Notes: generated by a model from the sequence alone, not told the origin. A stretch of 53,674 bases of DNA from Bacteroidaceae bacterium (GCA_017408685.1 JAFQUE010000078.1:1-53674); one strand, 5' to 3'; positions 8,914-17,580 are shown, counted from the first letter of the stretch. Translations and numbers: made by a program.

Positions 8914-9228
8914 ATGGCAGTAAATTTGACAAACGACAACGCAAAGGAATTCATGGCAACCGAGTTGCCTATAGTACTTGATTTCAGCGCAGCATGGTGC
9001 GGCCCCTGCAAGCAGTTGGCCCCAATCATCGAAGAACTTTCAAAGGAGTACGAAGGCCGCATTGCAGTTGCAAAGTGCGACATTGAGGAGGCCGACGACC
9101 TGACAATGGAGTACGGCATACGCAACATCCCCACAGTCATCTTCATCAAGAACGGACAAATAGTTGACAAGTTCGTAGGTTTAAAGTCAAAGAGCGAGGT
9201 ACAGGCAAAATTCGAGGCACTTCTCTAA
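8914..9228 (+). CDS. trxA: Thioredoxin
   Basis: This is a cytoplasmic disulfide reductase of 104 residues with the classical active site Trp28-Cys-Gly-Pro-Cys32 and the cis-proline loop 'IRNIPTVIFIKNG'. The start at 8914 (MAVNLTNDN) is chosen because it gives the standard thioredoxin length; the in-frame extension upstream would be untypical. The gene follows dnaE by 147 bases, an order often seen in Bacteroidales, and precedes a small acidic gene by 10 bases. Confidence 0.95.
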   Translation: MAVNLTNDNAKEFMATELPIVLDFSAAWCGPCKQLAPIIEELSKEYEGRIAVAKCDIEEADDLTMEYGIRNIPTVIFIKNGQIVDKFVGLKSKSEVQAKFEALL

Positions 9229-9238
9229 TACAGCAACC

Positions 9239-9553
9239 ATGAACAACGACGAGTTCGCAATGGACGACCTCGATGACGAGAAGACCATTGCATTCATACG
9301 CGAGCGCCTGCCGCAGCATTTGAAGGAAAAGTTCAGCGATGACGAGTTCTACTACTTCCTCGACACCATCTACGACTACTACGAAAAGAGCGGCATACTC
9401 GACAGCAACAACGACGAAGTCGACATAGACCTCAATGAAATTGCCAAGTTCATAGCCAAAGAAGCAAAAAAGAACAACATAGGCAATTTCGACCCCGAAG
9501 AACTCTACTTCGTAGTTGAAGGCGAGTTAGCATATAACGGTATTCTCGATTGA
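9239..9553 (+). CDS. Small acidic conserved protein
   Basis: The 104-residue protein is very acidic (MNNDEFAMDDLDDEKTIAFI...). It is predicted mostly helical, with a 'SDDEFYYFLDTIYDYYEKSGILD' stretch and 'FDPEELYFVVEGELAYNG' at the C-terminus. It has no signal peptide or membrane helix. It starts 10 bases after trxA and probably shares its transcript. I recognise it as a Bacteroidetes hypothetical often found after trxA but know no function. Its last 28 bases are one arm of a 22-bp hairpin. Confidence 0.8.
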   Translation: MNNDEFAMDDLDDEKTIAFIRERLPQHLKEKFSDDEFYYFLDTIYDYYEKSGILDSNNDEVDIDLNEIAKFIAKEAKKNNIGNFDPEELYFVVEGELAYNGILD

Positions 9554-9573
9554 GAATACCGTTATATGCTAAC
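9526..9573 (+). terminator. 22-bp perfect hairpin overlapping the stop codon
   Basis: Bases 9526-9547 are the exact reverse complement of 9552-9573, with a four-base loop. The left arm is coding sequence for the last residues of the upstream gene, and the stop codon TGA lies at the loop/right arm junction. It is probably a terminator, though no U-run follows. Confidence 0.8.
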
Positions 9574-9693
9574 GAGACTCGAGCAAACATCAGAGCCATA
9601 GGTCACGCAAAGCACCGCGTCAGTGGTGCCGCGTGGGTGGCGATTGCGAAGCAACTGATGTTTGGTCAAGGCGAGTATGCTAACGAGACTCGA
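9565..9693 (+). repeat. Direct repeat flanking element A
   Basis: ATGCTAACGAGACTCGAGC occurs at 9566 and again at about 9677, around 110 bases apart. With the shared core CCGCGTGGGTGGCGATTGC (about 9629 and 9740), it makes the gap look like two tandem copies of a unit. Confidence 0.7.
9584..9664 (+). repeat. Structured intergenic element, copy A
   Basis: Inverted arms CAAACATCAG (9584-9593) and CTGATGTTTG (9655-9664) enclose a 61-base GC-rich core. The core ends in CCGCGTGGGTGGCGATTGCG and is shared with copies B (9706-9758), C (24207-24291) and D (13552-13635, opposite strand). Confidence 0.65.
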
Positions 9694-9705
9694 GCGTCAT
9701 TTTGA

Positions 9706-9758
9706 GCAATAGTCGCACGCAGTGCAGACGAAGTTTGCACCGCGTGGGTGGCGATTGC
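9706..9758 (+). repeat. Structured intergenic element, copy B
   Basis: GCAAT..TCGC at 9706-9716 pairs with GCGATTGC at 9751-9758. The core GCAGTG...CACCGCGTGGGTGGCGA matches the other copies closely. It ends 10 bases before the stop codon of the convergent gene at 9769. Confidence 0.65.
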
Positions 9759-9768
9759 ATTCTCCCCA

Positions 9769-10464
9769 CTACTCACTCACCATTTCAACAACCCGCTGCA
9801 GCGTAAACGCCCGGTACCACGACTTTGCCTCGCTGTAGCGTTGGTTAATCTTCATAAAAGAACGCCAATAGTCACTGAACGGGCGCAAGGAAACCGTTTC
9901 CTCCCTGCCATCCTCGCGTATCGCCGTGCAACTGTTCACGCCACTGAGCGGACTTCCCGCCAAGCGGTACACCAGACTCCTCACTCCGTTCTCATCCCTC
10001 CTCAAGGCACCCTCGCACAGATTCCACCATTCAAGATACACCCCCACCGTAGGATTCCTGAACCCCGATGTTCCGGTATATGCAAGACCGCTTTCAACCG
10101 CCACCGGGGCAAGGAACATGCGGCTGTCCTGTAGAATACGTTCCCTATTCTGCAGCAGCAGAAAGGCATTATCAACGAACAGTTGTCTTTCTATGAACAT
10201 TTCAAGGTCTTCAACATATTTCTTTGAACGTCCCCTCATCTTGCCAAAGGAAAGATACCTGCCTGTGGTGTCAAATTCAAAATTATTGTAATCGACCGCC
10301 TTGCTGCCTTGCAGGCCATGAAGACCTTTCACATTTCCGTTTTCACCATTCAGTTCGTTAACGCAGGGGTAACATTCAAGTTCCCTTCCGTCGAGCAATG
10401 TTATTTTCCCTCCGGGAAAGAAAGCGCTCTCTTCATTGTAAAGTTTATCTTTGAGACCTGCCAT
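9769..10464 (-). CDS. Unrecognised 231-residue protein
   Basis: I do not recognise the family. The start MAGLKDK at 10464 is preferred: it lies 2 bases after the stop of the upstream nucleotidase gene, as in a coupled operon, while the longer frame overlaps that gene. The protein has no signal peptide or membrane helix. Visible segments are 'FFPGGKITLLDGRELECYPCVNEL' near the N-terminus, 'RQLFVDNAFLLLQNRERIL' (helical) and 'YSEAKSWYRAFTLQRVVEMV' at the end. It is third in a minus-strand operon with a deoxyribonucleotidase and a 76-residue protein. Confidence 0.75.
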   Translation of the reverse strand: MAGLKDKLYNEESAFFPGGKITLLDGRELECYPCVNELNGENGNVKGLHGLQGSKAVDYNNFEFDTTGRYLSFGKMRGRSKKYVEDLEMFIERQLFVDNAFLLLQNRERILQDSRMFLAPVAVESGLAYTGTSGFRNPTVGVYLEWWNLCEGALRRDENGVRSLVYRLAGSPLSGVNSCTAIREDGREETVSLRPFSDYWRSFMKINQRYSEAKSWYRAFTLQRVVEMVSE

Positions 10465-10466
10465 AA

Positions 10467-11129
10467 TCAATCTGCGTAATATGCCGGTTCCTCTTCCTCG
10501 CCTGACGCTTTGAGCCACTTGTTTGTGAGCGCCATCATCCTTGTTATCCTCTTATAGTCCTCGTTGTCACCGTTGTAGTTGTCATTGAGTATCTTGGAAC
10601 ACTCATCGAGCATACCAATAGTCTGCTCCACCAGAACATCGTCAATCAGGGTGTGATTTATGCTCTTGCCATTGTACACCTCGGGATCCAGCAGGTAGCA
10701 AAGTACATCATCCCACCCCGTATACATGAACGAGCCGAACTCAATCCACTCGCCGGCAAAGTCACAGGCTCCGTTCTTGGGTCTGTCATCAATGAGGAAG
10801 TCGCCATGGCACTGGTCCTTGCAATGCGTCAATATTACTCGCTTTTTAAACAGCCCACCAAAGTGCTTGGTAATCCAATTGATTTTATCGCTCCACGCCG
10901 ACGGGTTTTTCCACGGAGCCGTGGAAAGAATATACACATCGTAATGCTCGCTCAGCTTGTGCACGGCCTCTATCGCACCCGGCATAGGGTCCATAAGGGA
11001 AAATATGCCCGGAACCTCATCAAGACGACCTTCGTACTCTTTCTTTGTTTCGTCACTCAACTTGTCTATACCCGACTGGAAATCAACAAGCACACCGTCC
11101 ATGTCAAAAAACAGTTTTCTCTTGCTCAT
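10467..11129 (-). CDS. 5'(3')-deoxyribonucleotidase-like HAD phosphatase
   Basis: The 220-residue protein belongs to the HAD superfamily, NT5C type. Motif I is FFDMDGVLVDF (nucleophile Asp9, acid Asp11). Motif II is 'YILSTAPW', a lysine region 'FKKRVILTHCKDQ' follows, and motif IV is 'FLIDDRPKNG'. The family removes phosphate from deoxynucleoside monophosphates; the exact substrate here is inferred. It is the middle gene of three, 21 bases after the 76-residue gene and 2 bases before the 231-residue gene. The C-terminal extension after residue 160 is longer than in minimal family members. Confidence 0.85.
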   Translation of the reverse strand: MSKRKLFFDMDGVLVDFQSGIDKLSDETKKEYEGRLDEVPGIFSLMDPMPGAIEAVHKLSEHYDVYILSTAPWKNPSAWSDKINWITKHFGGLFKKRVILTHCKDQCHGDFLIDDRPKNGACDFAGEWIEFGSFMYTGWDDVLCYLLDPEVYNGKSINHTLIDDVLVEQTIGMLDECSKILNDNYNGDNEDYKRITRMMALTNKWLKASGEEEEPAYYAD

Positions 11130-11150
11130 AAATGTTTTTTTTATAGTGAT

Positions 11151-11381
11151 TCAATACTTTATAGTTACAAAAGCCGCAGGAAACCTCTCCTCGAGATACT
11201 CCCTGGCCGCCAGAATCTGCAACGCATTGTTCACGTTGGTTACATACAGGCGCAAGGAATTTTCTTTGGCATTATACTCCGACGATACTTCGAAATTCTC
11301 CTTTATATACTCTTGCGCAGAAACAATGTGCTTGTCATAGTTGACAATCAAATCAGCAGACATTCTTTCGTTCTCTGTCAT
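11151..11381 (-). CDS. Unrecognised 76-residue protein
   Basis: This small soluble protein (MTENERMSADLIVNYDKHIVSAQEYI...) ends 'YLEERFPAAFVTIKY'. The pattern suggests an alpha/beta fold with helices around 'KHIVSAQEYIKENF' and 'NNALQILAAREYLEERF'. A second ATG lies six codons in. First gene of the operon with the nucleotidase. No family or function is recognised. Confidence 0.65.
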   Translation of the reverse strand: MTENERMSADLIVNYDKHIVSAQEYIKENFEVSSEYNAKENSLRLYVTNVNNALQILAAREYLEERFPAAFVTIKY

Positions 11382-11512
11382 AACATGTAAATTTCAAATT
11401 ACATATATAATATAGTCACGAAAAGGAAAAAATTCAATTTTCAGAGCAACTTTTTTCAAGAGGAACTTCATTTAGCCCCTTACTGTCCTTGTAACCATAT
11501 TCGTATATAAAA

Positions 11513-11539
11513 AGCAGCACTGCCCAGGGCAGTGCTGCT
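11513..11539. terminator. Bidirectional terminator-like palindrome after nagB
   Basis: AGCAGCACTGCCC and GGGCAGTGCTGCT form a near-perfect palindrome around one base, giving a practical stem of about 10 bp. It lies 20 bases beyond the nagB stop codon (nagB reads leftward) and is an obvious terminator candidate. Confidence 0.75.
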
Positions 11540-11559
11540 ACTATACAATCATTGCTCAA

Positions 11560-13482
11560 TTACAGCAACCTTGCAAAAAGTTCTATTGCCTGATACTCGG
11601 GCAAGCCAATCTTGTTGAAGAGTTCTGCTGTGCCCTGTGTGCGCTCCTCGGCGCGCTGCCAGAACTCGCGTGCGTCCTCGCCGGGGAAAGGAACTATATC
11701 CTTCTGCGAGAGGTGGCGGAAGATTGCATGGCGCTTGCGTATGAGTTCCTCGGGACTCAGGGGCACTGCCATGTCGGCAACAGCAAGGTCCCACTCCTGC
11801 CAAGCGCCGCGGTAGAGCCATATATGGCACTCCTTTGCCCAAGGTTCGTCCTTCACCTCCTCGAATGCACGCAACACAGCCTCAATACATACACGGTGTG
11901 TGCCGTGCGGGTCTGTGAGGTCACCCGCTGCATAAATCTGGTGAGGTTTAACCTCGCGCATGAGCGCCTTTACAATCTCAATGTCATCGTCACTGAGTTT
12001 GCCTTTCTTTATACCACCGGTCTCATAGAACGGCAGATTGAGGAAGTGCGCATTAGTACGGTCGTTAAGACCTATCGAGCGGCATGCCGCGCGTGCCTCG
12101 GCACGGCGGATAGCGCCTTTGAGGTCGAGCAAACGGCGCGGTTCAGGCTCACCAACCTTTTTATTGGCAATAACCTCGCGTATTTCGTCGAACGCGTCAC
12201 CGAAACCCATCTCCTTGGCTGTATCAATGTTCTGCAGCACCACATCGTCGTACACTGCAACGTTACCCGATGTCTGATATGCGACATGCACGTCGTGTCC
12301 CTGTTCAATGAGACGGTTGAATGTACCACCCATGGAGATTACATCATCGTCGGGGTGCGGAGAGAAGATAATCACTCTCTTGGGGAACGGTGTCGATGGC
12401 ACGGGACGTGTAGAATCGTCGGCATTCGGCTTGCCGCCGGGCCAACCCGAAATTATATGCTGAATCTCATTAAACACGCGGATGTTGATTTGGTCATACG
12501 AACCCACGCGGTCGAGAAGGTCGGACAGAGAGTTCTTGATGTAGTCCTGGTGTGTGAGTTTCAGAATTGGTTTGTCTACTGTCTGACACAACCAGATGAC
12601 AGCCTTGCGTATGAGTTTGTCGCTCCACTCCTGCGGCGGCGCTATAATCCAAGGTTGCTTCACGCGTGTGAGTTCCTGCGCTGCGGCCTCATCAATCACA
12701 ACCTGAATGTCATCGTGCTCCTGAAGGAATGTTGCGGGATATTCCTCATTAACTTCACCCTCGATGAGGTCGCGTGCAATGGCTGCCTTATCCTCGCCCC
12801 ACATCATGAGAACAATCTTCTTTGCACTCATAATGGTTTCAAGACCCATTGTTATAGCCATCTTGGGCACTTCATTGGGGTTTGAGAAGAACTTGTCCTG
12901 ATTCTTGCGGGTGTTGTAACTGAGTTGCACAACGCGTGTTGTAGAGTGAGCATAACTGCCCGGTTCGTTGAAACCTATCTGACCGAGTTCGCCCACACCC
13001 ATAATCATGAGGTCTACATTGCCGTTGACCTTCTGTTCATATTGGCGGCAATACTCGTTCACTTTTTCAATGGACACTGTGCCGTCGGGGAAGTGCACGT
13101 TTGCGGGGTCAATATCGATGAATTTGAGGAAATCCTCGTTTACCCTGTGGTTACGGCTCTGTGGAGAGTCGGCAGCCATTGGATAGAATTCGTCAAGGCT
13201 GTACACCTCGACATTGGCAAAACTCACCTCGCCGGCGTTGTAACGTTTCACAAGTTCGTTGTAAAGCCCCAGCGGAGTGCGACCGGTAGAGAGACCGAGC
13301 ACAAAGGGCTTTTCACCCTTGTGGTTCTTTATTGCTTTTACCACTATGTCCGCAGCCCTCTGCACGCCCTCGCTTTCCTGGGCACAGATACGGGTAGGAA
13401 CTTTCTCGAACTTGCAGATACTTTCTATTGAAGCCAATATCGGCATTTCACCGACTTTGGGAAGTACAAAATTAGGATTCAT
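11560..13482 (-). CDS. nagB: Glucosamine-6-phosphate deaminase fused to a PIG-L/LmbE domain
   Basis: The 640-residue protein has two parts. Residues 30-300 are a NagB-type deaminase that converts glucosamine-6-phosphate to fructose-6-phosphate and ammonia: GLSTGRTPLGLYNELVK, 'SLDEFYPM', 'GVGELGQIGFNEPGS'. From about 365 the PIG-L deacetylase fold starts with FSPHPDDDVISMGG, a zinc-site His-Pro-Asp-Asp, and 'DPHGTHR' later. The fusion is known in Bacteroidetes, where the second domain's substrate is unclear; an N-acetyl-glucosamine derivative would fit. It is the last gene of the sulfatase/anSME run, separated by element D. Confidence 0.92.
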   Translation of the reverse strand: MNPNFVLPKVGEMPILASIESICKFEKVPTRICAQESEGVQRAADIVVKAIKNHKGEKPFVLGLSTGRTPLGLYNELVKRYNAGEVSFANVEVYSLDEFYPMAADSPQSRNHRVNEDFLKFIDIDPANVHFPDGTVSIEKVNEYCRQYEQKVNGNVDLMIMGVGELGQIGFNEPGSYAHSTTRVVQLSYNTRKNQDKFFSNPNEVPKMAITMGLETIMSAKKIVLMMWGEDKAAIARDLIEGEVNEEYPATFLQEHDDIQVVIDEAAAQELTRVKQPWIIAPPQEWSDKLIRKAVIWLCQTVDKPILKLTHQDYIKNSLSDLLDRVGSYDQINIRVFNEIQHIISGWPGGKPNADDSTRPVPSTPFPKRVIIFSPHPDDDVISMGGTFNRLIEQGHDVHVAYQTSGNVAVYDDVVLQNIDTAKEMGFGDAFDEIREVIANKKVGEPEPRRLLDLKGAIRRAEARAACRSIGLNDRTNAHFLNLPFYETGGIKKGKLSDDDIEIVKALMREVKPHQIYAAGDLTDPHGTHRVCIEAVLRAFEEVKDEPWAKECHIWLYRGAWQEWDLAVADMAVPLSPEELIRKRHAIFRHLSQKDIVPFPGEDAREFWQRAEERTQGTAELFNKIGLPEYQAIELFARLL

Positions 13483-13551
13483 AATTTTTAATTTTTTGGT
13501 TGTTAGTTATTTAGTAAGTTTATATTTCAGTTTTAACTTTTCATCTTTCCG

Positions 13552-13635
13552 CTTTGACAACGCCGTCTTTTCGCAACCCGCAGGGCGTGACCTTGCCACG
13601 CAGCCTGCGACCTGTTGCTGCCGGCGTTATCGAAG
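13552..13635 (-). repeat. Structured intergenic element, copy D
   Basis: Read on the minus strand, CTTCGATAACGCCG (13635-13622) pairs with CGGCGTTGTCAAAG (13565-13552), 12 of 14 positions. The arm includes the last codons and TAA stop of the upstream sulfatase-maturase gene. The core reads GCGTGGCAAGGTCACGCC then GCGGGTTGCGAAAAG and aligns with copy C nearly base for base. Confidence 0.7.
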
Positions 13636-14883
13636 CCTGTGGCTTTCACCTTTCATCACCCCTGCTGCGGGTTCTCCCTTTTCAATGAGAGTCTTCATAC
13701 GCCGCATATATGGGTCGGTGTGGCGGAAGAACATCTTGTAGCCCTCGCACAGCACATTCATATACGGTTCGCCATTCCTTGCATAGGCAAAACGGTGCTT
13801 GGGGCACTCGCCATGGCACAGGAAGTAGTAGTTGCAGCGCTTGCACTCCATGGGGAGGGCGTCGCGCTTGTCGCGCCCGAAGGACTGCTGTTCCTCACTG
13901 CGGTACATGTCGACAAGTTCACCTTCCATAATGTTTCCGAGGCGGTATTCGGGATAGACAAAGTGGTCACACGAATAGACATCGCCGTTGTGCTCCACCA
14001 CCATACCGTCGCCACAGATTTCGCCGAATGCACACAGCGGAGGTTGCACACCGCACCAGTTGGCAAGTGTAACATCGAACAACTGCACAAAACAGTTGCC
14101 CACATCGCTCCTCACCCATTCGTCGAACACATCGCACATGAACTGCCCGTAACCTTTTGAAGACACCGACCATGGAGCCTCAACAGCGTCCTCCTCGTCG
14201 GGCGATACAATGAGCGGGCGCTTGCCGGGACGCTGGCGCACATACTCAACCACCGGCAGGAACTGCATGTAAGGGTTCAGCGCGCGCAGGAACCTGTACA
14301 CCTCGGCACCTCGACCCTCGCTGCGGGCGTTCACGGTGGAGAGGATATTGAACTCGGTACCTGTACGCGTCATCAGTTCAACAGTCTTCATCACCCTTGC
14401 GAATGTGGGAGCGCCGCCGCAATCGTGGCGGAAAGCGTCGTGTATATCTTCGGGGCCGTCGAGCGAGAGCCCTACAAGGAAATTGTTCTCCTTGAAGAAA
14501 CTGCACCACTCTTCGTTGACAAGGATTCCGTTTGTCTGCAGGGTATTCTCAATGACCTTGTCACCGGCATACTTTTTCTGCAGTTCCATAGCCTTGCGGA
14601 AGAACGGAAGGCCGGCCATGAGAGGTTCGCCGCCGTGCCAGCAGAATGTTATGTTCTGCTGCGATGCACCTTGTATATATTGCCTTATATATGTCTCCAG
14701 CAATTCCTCGCTCATGCGGGGCATGCTGTTGCCATATATTTCGCTCTTGTCGCGGTAGTAACAATAGTGGCAATCGAGGTTACAGGCCGAACCTATTGGT
14801 TTGACCATAGTGCCGAAAGCCGGGGCACGCCCCATCTTTGCGACATCACCCAAATGCAATGTATTTCTCTTGTTACTCTTCAT
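13627..14883 (-). CDS. Anaerobic sulfatase-maturating enzyme (radical SAM/SPASM)
   Basis: The enzyme oxidises the active-site Ser or Cys of sulfatases to formylglycine without oxygen. The 418-residue protein has the radical SAM cluster Cys34-x3-Cys38-x2-Cys41 (ACNLDCHYCYYRDK). It also has the anSME-typical 'FCWHGGEPLMAG' segment and a C-terminal SPASM domain with cysteines in CGVQPPLCAFGEIC, 'YSCDHFVYPEYRLGN' and 'CKRCNYYFLCHGECPKHRF'. It lies 16 bases after a serine-type sulfatase, its obvious substrate. Bacteroides homologues have been named chuR. Confidence 0.93.
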   Translation of the reverse strand: MKSNKRNTLHLGDVAKMGRAPAFGTMVKPIGSACNLDCHYCYYRDKSEIYGNSMPRMSEELLETYIRQYIQGASQQNITFCWHGGEPLMAGLPFFRKAMELQKKYAGDKVIENTLQTNGILVNEEWCSFFKENNFLVGLSLDGPEDIHDAFRHDCGGAPTFARVMKTVELMTRTGTEFNILSTVNARSEGRGAEVYRFLRALNPYMQFLPVVEYVRQRPGKRPLIVSPDEEDAVEAPWSVSSKGYGQFMCDVFDEWVRSDVGNCFVQLFDVTLANWCGVQPPLCAFGEICGDGMVVEHNGDVYSCDHFVYPEYRLGNIMEGELVDMYRSEEQQSFGRDKRDALPMECKRCNYYFLCHGECPKHRFAYARNGEPYMNVLCEGYKMFFRHTDPYMRRMKTLIEKGEPAAGVMKGESHRLR

Positions 14884-14899
14884 TATTATATAGTCTTAA

Positions 14900-16477
14900 T
14901 CACTCGGCAATGAACTGTTCCTCGCCATACTGTTTCTGCAGTGTCACGAGTTTCTCTTTCAGTTGTGCAGTCACCTCTTCGGTCCCCGCCTGACCATAGA
15001 TATTGTTGAGTTCATTCCTGTCGGCACGCAAGTCATAGAGTTCCCATACATTGTCCTCATAGAAGTGTATGAGTTTATGAGTTTCGGTGCGCACGCCAAG
15101 ATGACGCTTTACGGCATGCTCGTCGGGGTACTCATAATAGTGGTAATATATGCCGTCGCGACCGGGATTCCACTCCTCGCCCTTTAGCAGAGGCAGGAAC
15201 GAAGCACCGTGTATATCCTGCGGAACCTCGACACCCGCAAGTTCAAGGAACGTGGGGGCATAGTCGATATTCTGCACCATCTGCGGTATATCGCCCTTTA
15301 CCTTACCGCCCGGCAGGCGCGCAAGCAACGGGGTGCGGAAGGACTCCTCATACATCCAACGCTTGTCGAACCATCCATGTTCGCCCATGTAAAAGCCCTG
15401 GTCCGAAGTGTAGACGATGAGAGTATTCTCCATGAGACCGTTCTCCTCGAGATAATCGAGCACACGACCCACATTTCGGTCGACCGATGTAATCACGCGC
15501 AAGTAATCGCGCATGTACTGCTGATATTTCCATGCGTCGAGCGCCTTGCCCTCGAGCCCTGCAGCCTTGAACTTCTCTATTACCACATCGTAGTGAGCGT
15601 CCCAGACTCTCTTCTGCTCGGGGTTCATGTTGCTGTACATGCGGCGCCCCCACTCCTCAAGCGCCGGACGGCTGTGTATGGTACTGTCCTTGTCGGCAAG
15701 TTTCAGGTCATAGACAAGGTCCATGTCCTTGCTGATGGACATCTTCTGTATCTTGGCAGCCTCGCGCCCGTCATAGTTGTCATAGAATGTTGCGGGCAGC
15801 GGAAAGTTACTGTCGGCAAACAGGTCAAGGTCGCAAGTATCGGGCATCCATGTGCGGTGCGGTGCCTTGTGGTGTAGCAGCAGACAGAACGGTTTGCTGC
15901 TGTCACGCCCTGCCGACAGCCATTCAAGGGCAAGGTCGGTGGTGACGTTGGTGGCATAGCCCTCACGCTGTACCTTCTCACCGTTGCGTATGAATGTGGG
16001 GTTATAATAATCGCCCTGACCTATGAGTATATCCCAGTGGTTGAAGCCTGTGGGTTCCGAGGTCAAGTGCCATTTGCCTATTACGGCAGTCTCATAACCC
16101 TGCTGCTGCAGCAGTTTGGGGAATGTCTGCTGGCTGCCGTCGAACGACGAACTGTTGTCGGTGAAGCCATTGGCATGACTGTGCTTGCCGGTGAGCATGC
16201 ATGCACGCGACGGACCACTGATTGAGTTCGCCACGAAACTGTTTGTAAAACGCACGCCGTCGGCTGCAATGCGGTCAATATTCGGGGTGCGTATGAACGT
16301 GCTGTCATAGGCACTGATTGTCTGGTACGAGTGGTCGTCGCACATTATGAACAAAATGTTCATGGGGCCTTTGGGTTTTGCCTCTTCGCCTGCACATGAG
16401 ACCAGCATGGGCAGCACTGCGGCACCGGTAAGGGAGAGGCCCAACGCCTTTTTAGTCTTGTCAAGAATGGTGTCCAT
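14900..16477 (-). CDS. Serine-type sulfatase lipoprotein (S1 family)
   Basis: The 525-residue protein has a lipoprotein signal peptide ending VSCAG, so it should be anchored on the outer membrane or in the periplasm. Metal-site motif MCDDHSYQTIS follows. The formylglycine site is Ser87-Gly-Pro-Ser-Arg91 in NSISGPSRACMLTGKHS; being a Ser-type site it depends on the anSME encoded next door. Other visible motifs are 'ETAVIGKWHL', 'TSDQGFYMGEHGWFDK' and 'DIDGAS-like FLELAGVEVP'. The N-terminal pattern resembles the S1_11 N-acetylglucosamine-6-O-sulfatases; the substrate is inferred from that and from the neighbouring hexosaminidases. Confidence 0.9.
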   Translation of the reverse strand: MDTILDKTKKALGLSLTGAAVLPMLVSCAGEEAKPKGPMNILFIMCDDHSYQTISAYDSTFIRTPNIDRIAADGVRFTNSFVANSISGPSRACMLTGKHSHANGFTDNSSSFDGSQQTFPKLLQQQGYETAVIGKWHLTSEPTGFNHWDILIGQGDYYNPTFIRNGEKVQREGYATNVTTDLALEWLSAGRDSSKPFCLLLHHKAPHRTWMPDTCDLDLFADSNFPLPATFYDNYDGREAAKIQKMSISKDMDLVYDLKLADKDSTIHSRPALEEWGRRMYSNMNPEQKRVWDAHYDVVIEKFKAAGLEGKALDAWKYQQYMRDYLRVITSVDRNVGRVLDYLEENGLMENTLIVYTSDQGFYMGEHGWFDKRWMYEESFRTPLLARLPGGKVKGDIPQMVQNIDYAPTFLELAGVEVPQDIHGASFLPLLKGEEWNPGRDGIYYHYYEYPDEHAVKRHLGVRTETHKLIHFYEDNVWELYDLRADRNELNNIYGQAGTEEVTAQLKEKLVTLQKQYGEEQFIAE

Positions 16478-16511
16478 AGGTTTTTGTCGGTTGTTTTTCT
16501 ATAATTTGGAA

Positions 16512-16558
16512 AAAATGTCCCTGAAGTCTCAATGGAACAGAGGCTTCAGAGACATTTT
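16512..16558 (-). terminator. Terminator of the ROK kinase gene
   Basis: AAAATGTC + CTGAAG (16512-16526) pairs with CTTCAG + GACATTTT (16544-16558) with one mismatch. On the minus strand the stem runs into a T-rich tract, placing a terminator between the ROK gene and the sulfatase. Confidence 0.7.
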
Positions 16559-16584
16559 CTAATGTCATCCGGTAATCTCTATCC

Positions 16585-17550
16585 TTAATCTTTCCAGCCA
16601 AGGGCCGAAGCACCGAGCACAGCAGCGTCGGCACCGGGCAGTGAAGACTTCAGAACCTTCACCTTATCTTTCCACAGGAATACCACATTCTCGTTCATCT
16701 GCTTGCGGATTGGTTCAAGCAACAGGTCACCGGCATTAGCAAGACCACCGAAGAGGATTATTGCCTCGGGAGCCGAGAAGGCGATGAAGTTGCAGAAAGC
16801 GTCACCAAGCACCTTGCCTGTAAACTCAAATATTTCGTTTGCGAGTTTGTCGCCCTGCATTGCTGCATCGAAGAGCATTTTAGATGTAAGTTCGTTCATG
16901 CATATCTCGCGCAAAGAACTTGGAGTATCACGCTCTACCAGCCATTTTTTTGCAGTGCGCACGATACCGGTAGCCGAAGCATAGGTCTCAAGACAGTCTG
17001 TTCTGCCGCAACCGCATGCACGACCCTCAATCACGGGCGATGTAGTGTGACCCAATTCGCCGGCAAAACCGTCGTGACCGTAGATGAGTTGACCGTTGGC
17101 AACAACACCGCTGCCCACACCTGTACCCAAAGTGATGTACACAAAATCCTTCATGCCCTGCGCAACACCATACTTCATTTCACCTATGGCAGCAGCGTTG
17201 GCGTCATTGGTAACCTTGGTAACAAGCCCTGTCTTCTTCTCTATGAGCCAGCCCAGGGGCACGATTCCCTTCCATGGGAGGTTGGCGGCATTCACTATCT
17301 CGCCGGTATAGTAGTTTGCCATAGGAGCACCGATACCCACGCCTTCGAGTTTACCGGCGCAACCGTTTTCTTCGGCAAGTCTCTTTATAACCGCTGCAAT
17401 AGAGTCGGTATACTCCTCGATGTCAGGGTGTGCCTGAGTCTTGATTGAATCATCCTTTGCCAGAATGTGCCCTTTTGCGTCCACAAGACCTATCACGGTA
17501 TTTGTACCGCCAAGGTCAATTCCAATTACATACTTTTCGCTCATGTTCAT
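16585..17550 (-). CDS. ROK-family sugar kinase (glucokinase-like)
   Basis: The 321-residue protein begins with the ATP-binding motif GIDLGGTNTVIGLVD. It carries the ROK zinc signature GRACGCGRTDCLETYAS and the catalytic 'ANDANAAAIGE' aspartate region. No DNA-binding domain is present, so it is a kinase and not a ROK repressor. The family includes glucokinases and N-acetylglucosamine or N-acetylmannosamine kinases. The context favours an amino sugar, but the sequence reads as glucokinase-like. A start two codons later (17544) is equally possible. It is divergent from the GH20 gene. Confidence 0.88.
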   Translation of the reverse strand: MNMSEKYVIGIDLGGTNTVIGLVDAKGHILAKDDSIKTQAHPDIEEYTDSIAAVIKRLAEENGCAGKLEGVGIGAPMANYYTGEIVNAANLPWKGIVPLGWLIEKKTGLVTKVTNDANAAAIGEMKYGVAQGMKDFVYITLGTGVGSGVVANGQLIYGHDGFAGELGHTTSPVIEGRACGCGRTDCLETYASATGIVRTAKKWLVERDTPSSLREICMNELTSKMLFDAAMQGDKLANEIFEFTGKVLGDAFCNFIAFSAPEAIILFGGLANAGDLLLEPIRKQMNENVVFLWKDKVKVLKSSLPGADAAVLGASALGWKD

Positions 17551-17580
17551 ATTATTGTTAGGTTATTTTTTCTGTTTTGC

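Noticed and set aside
9565-9758. Possible CRISPR array
   Set aside because: Only two repeat units with structured, related spacers and no cas genes; better explained as elements A and B.
11713-12885. 390-codon open frame on the plus strand opposite nagB
   Set aside because: Antisense shadow of a clear NagB/PIG-L gene; Cys/His-rich, no family pattern.
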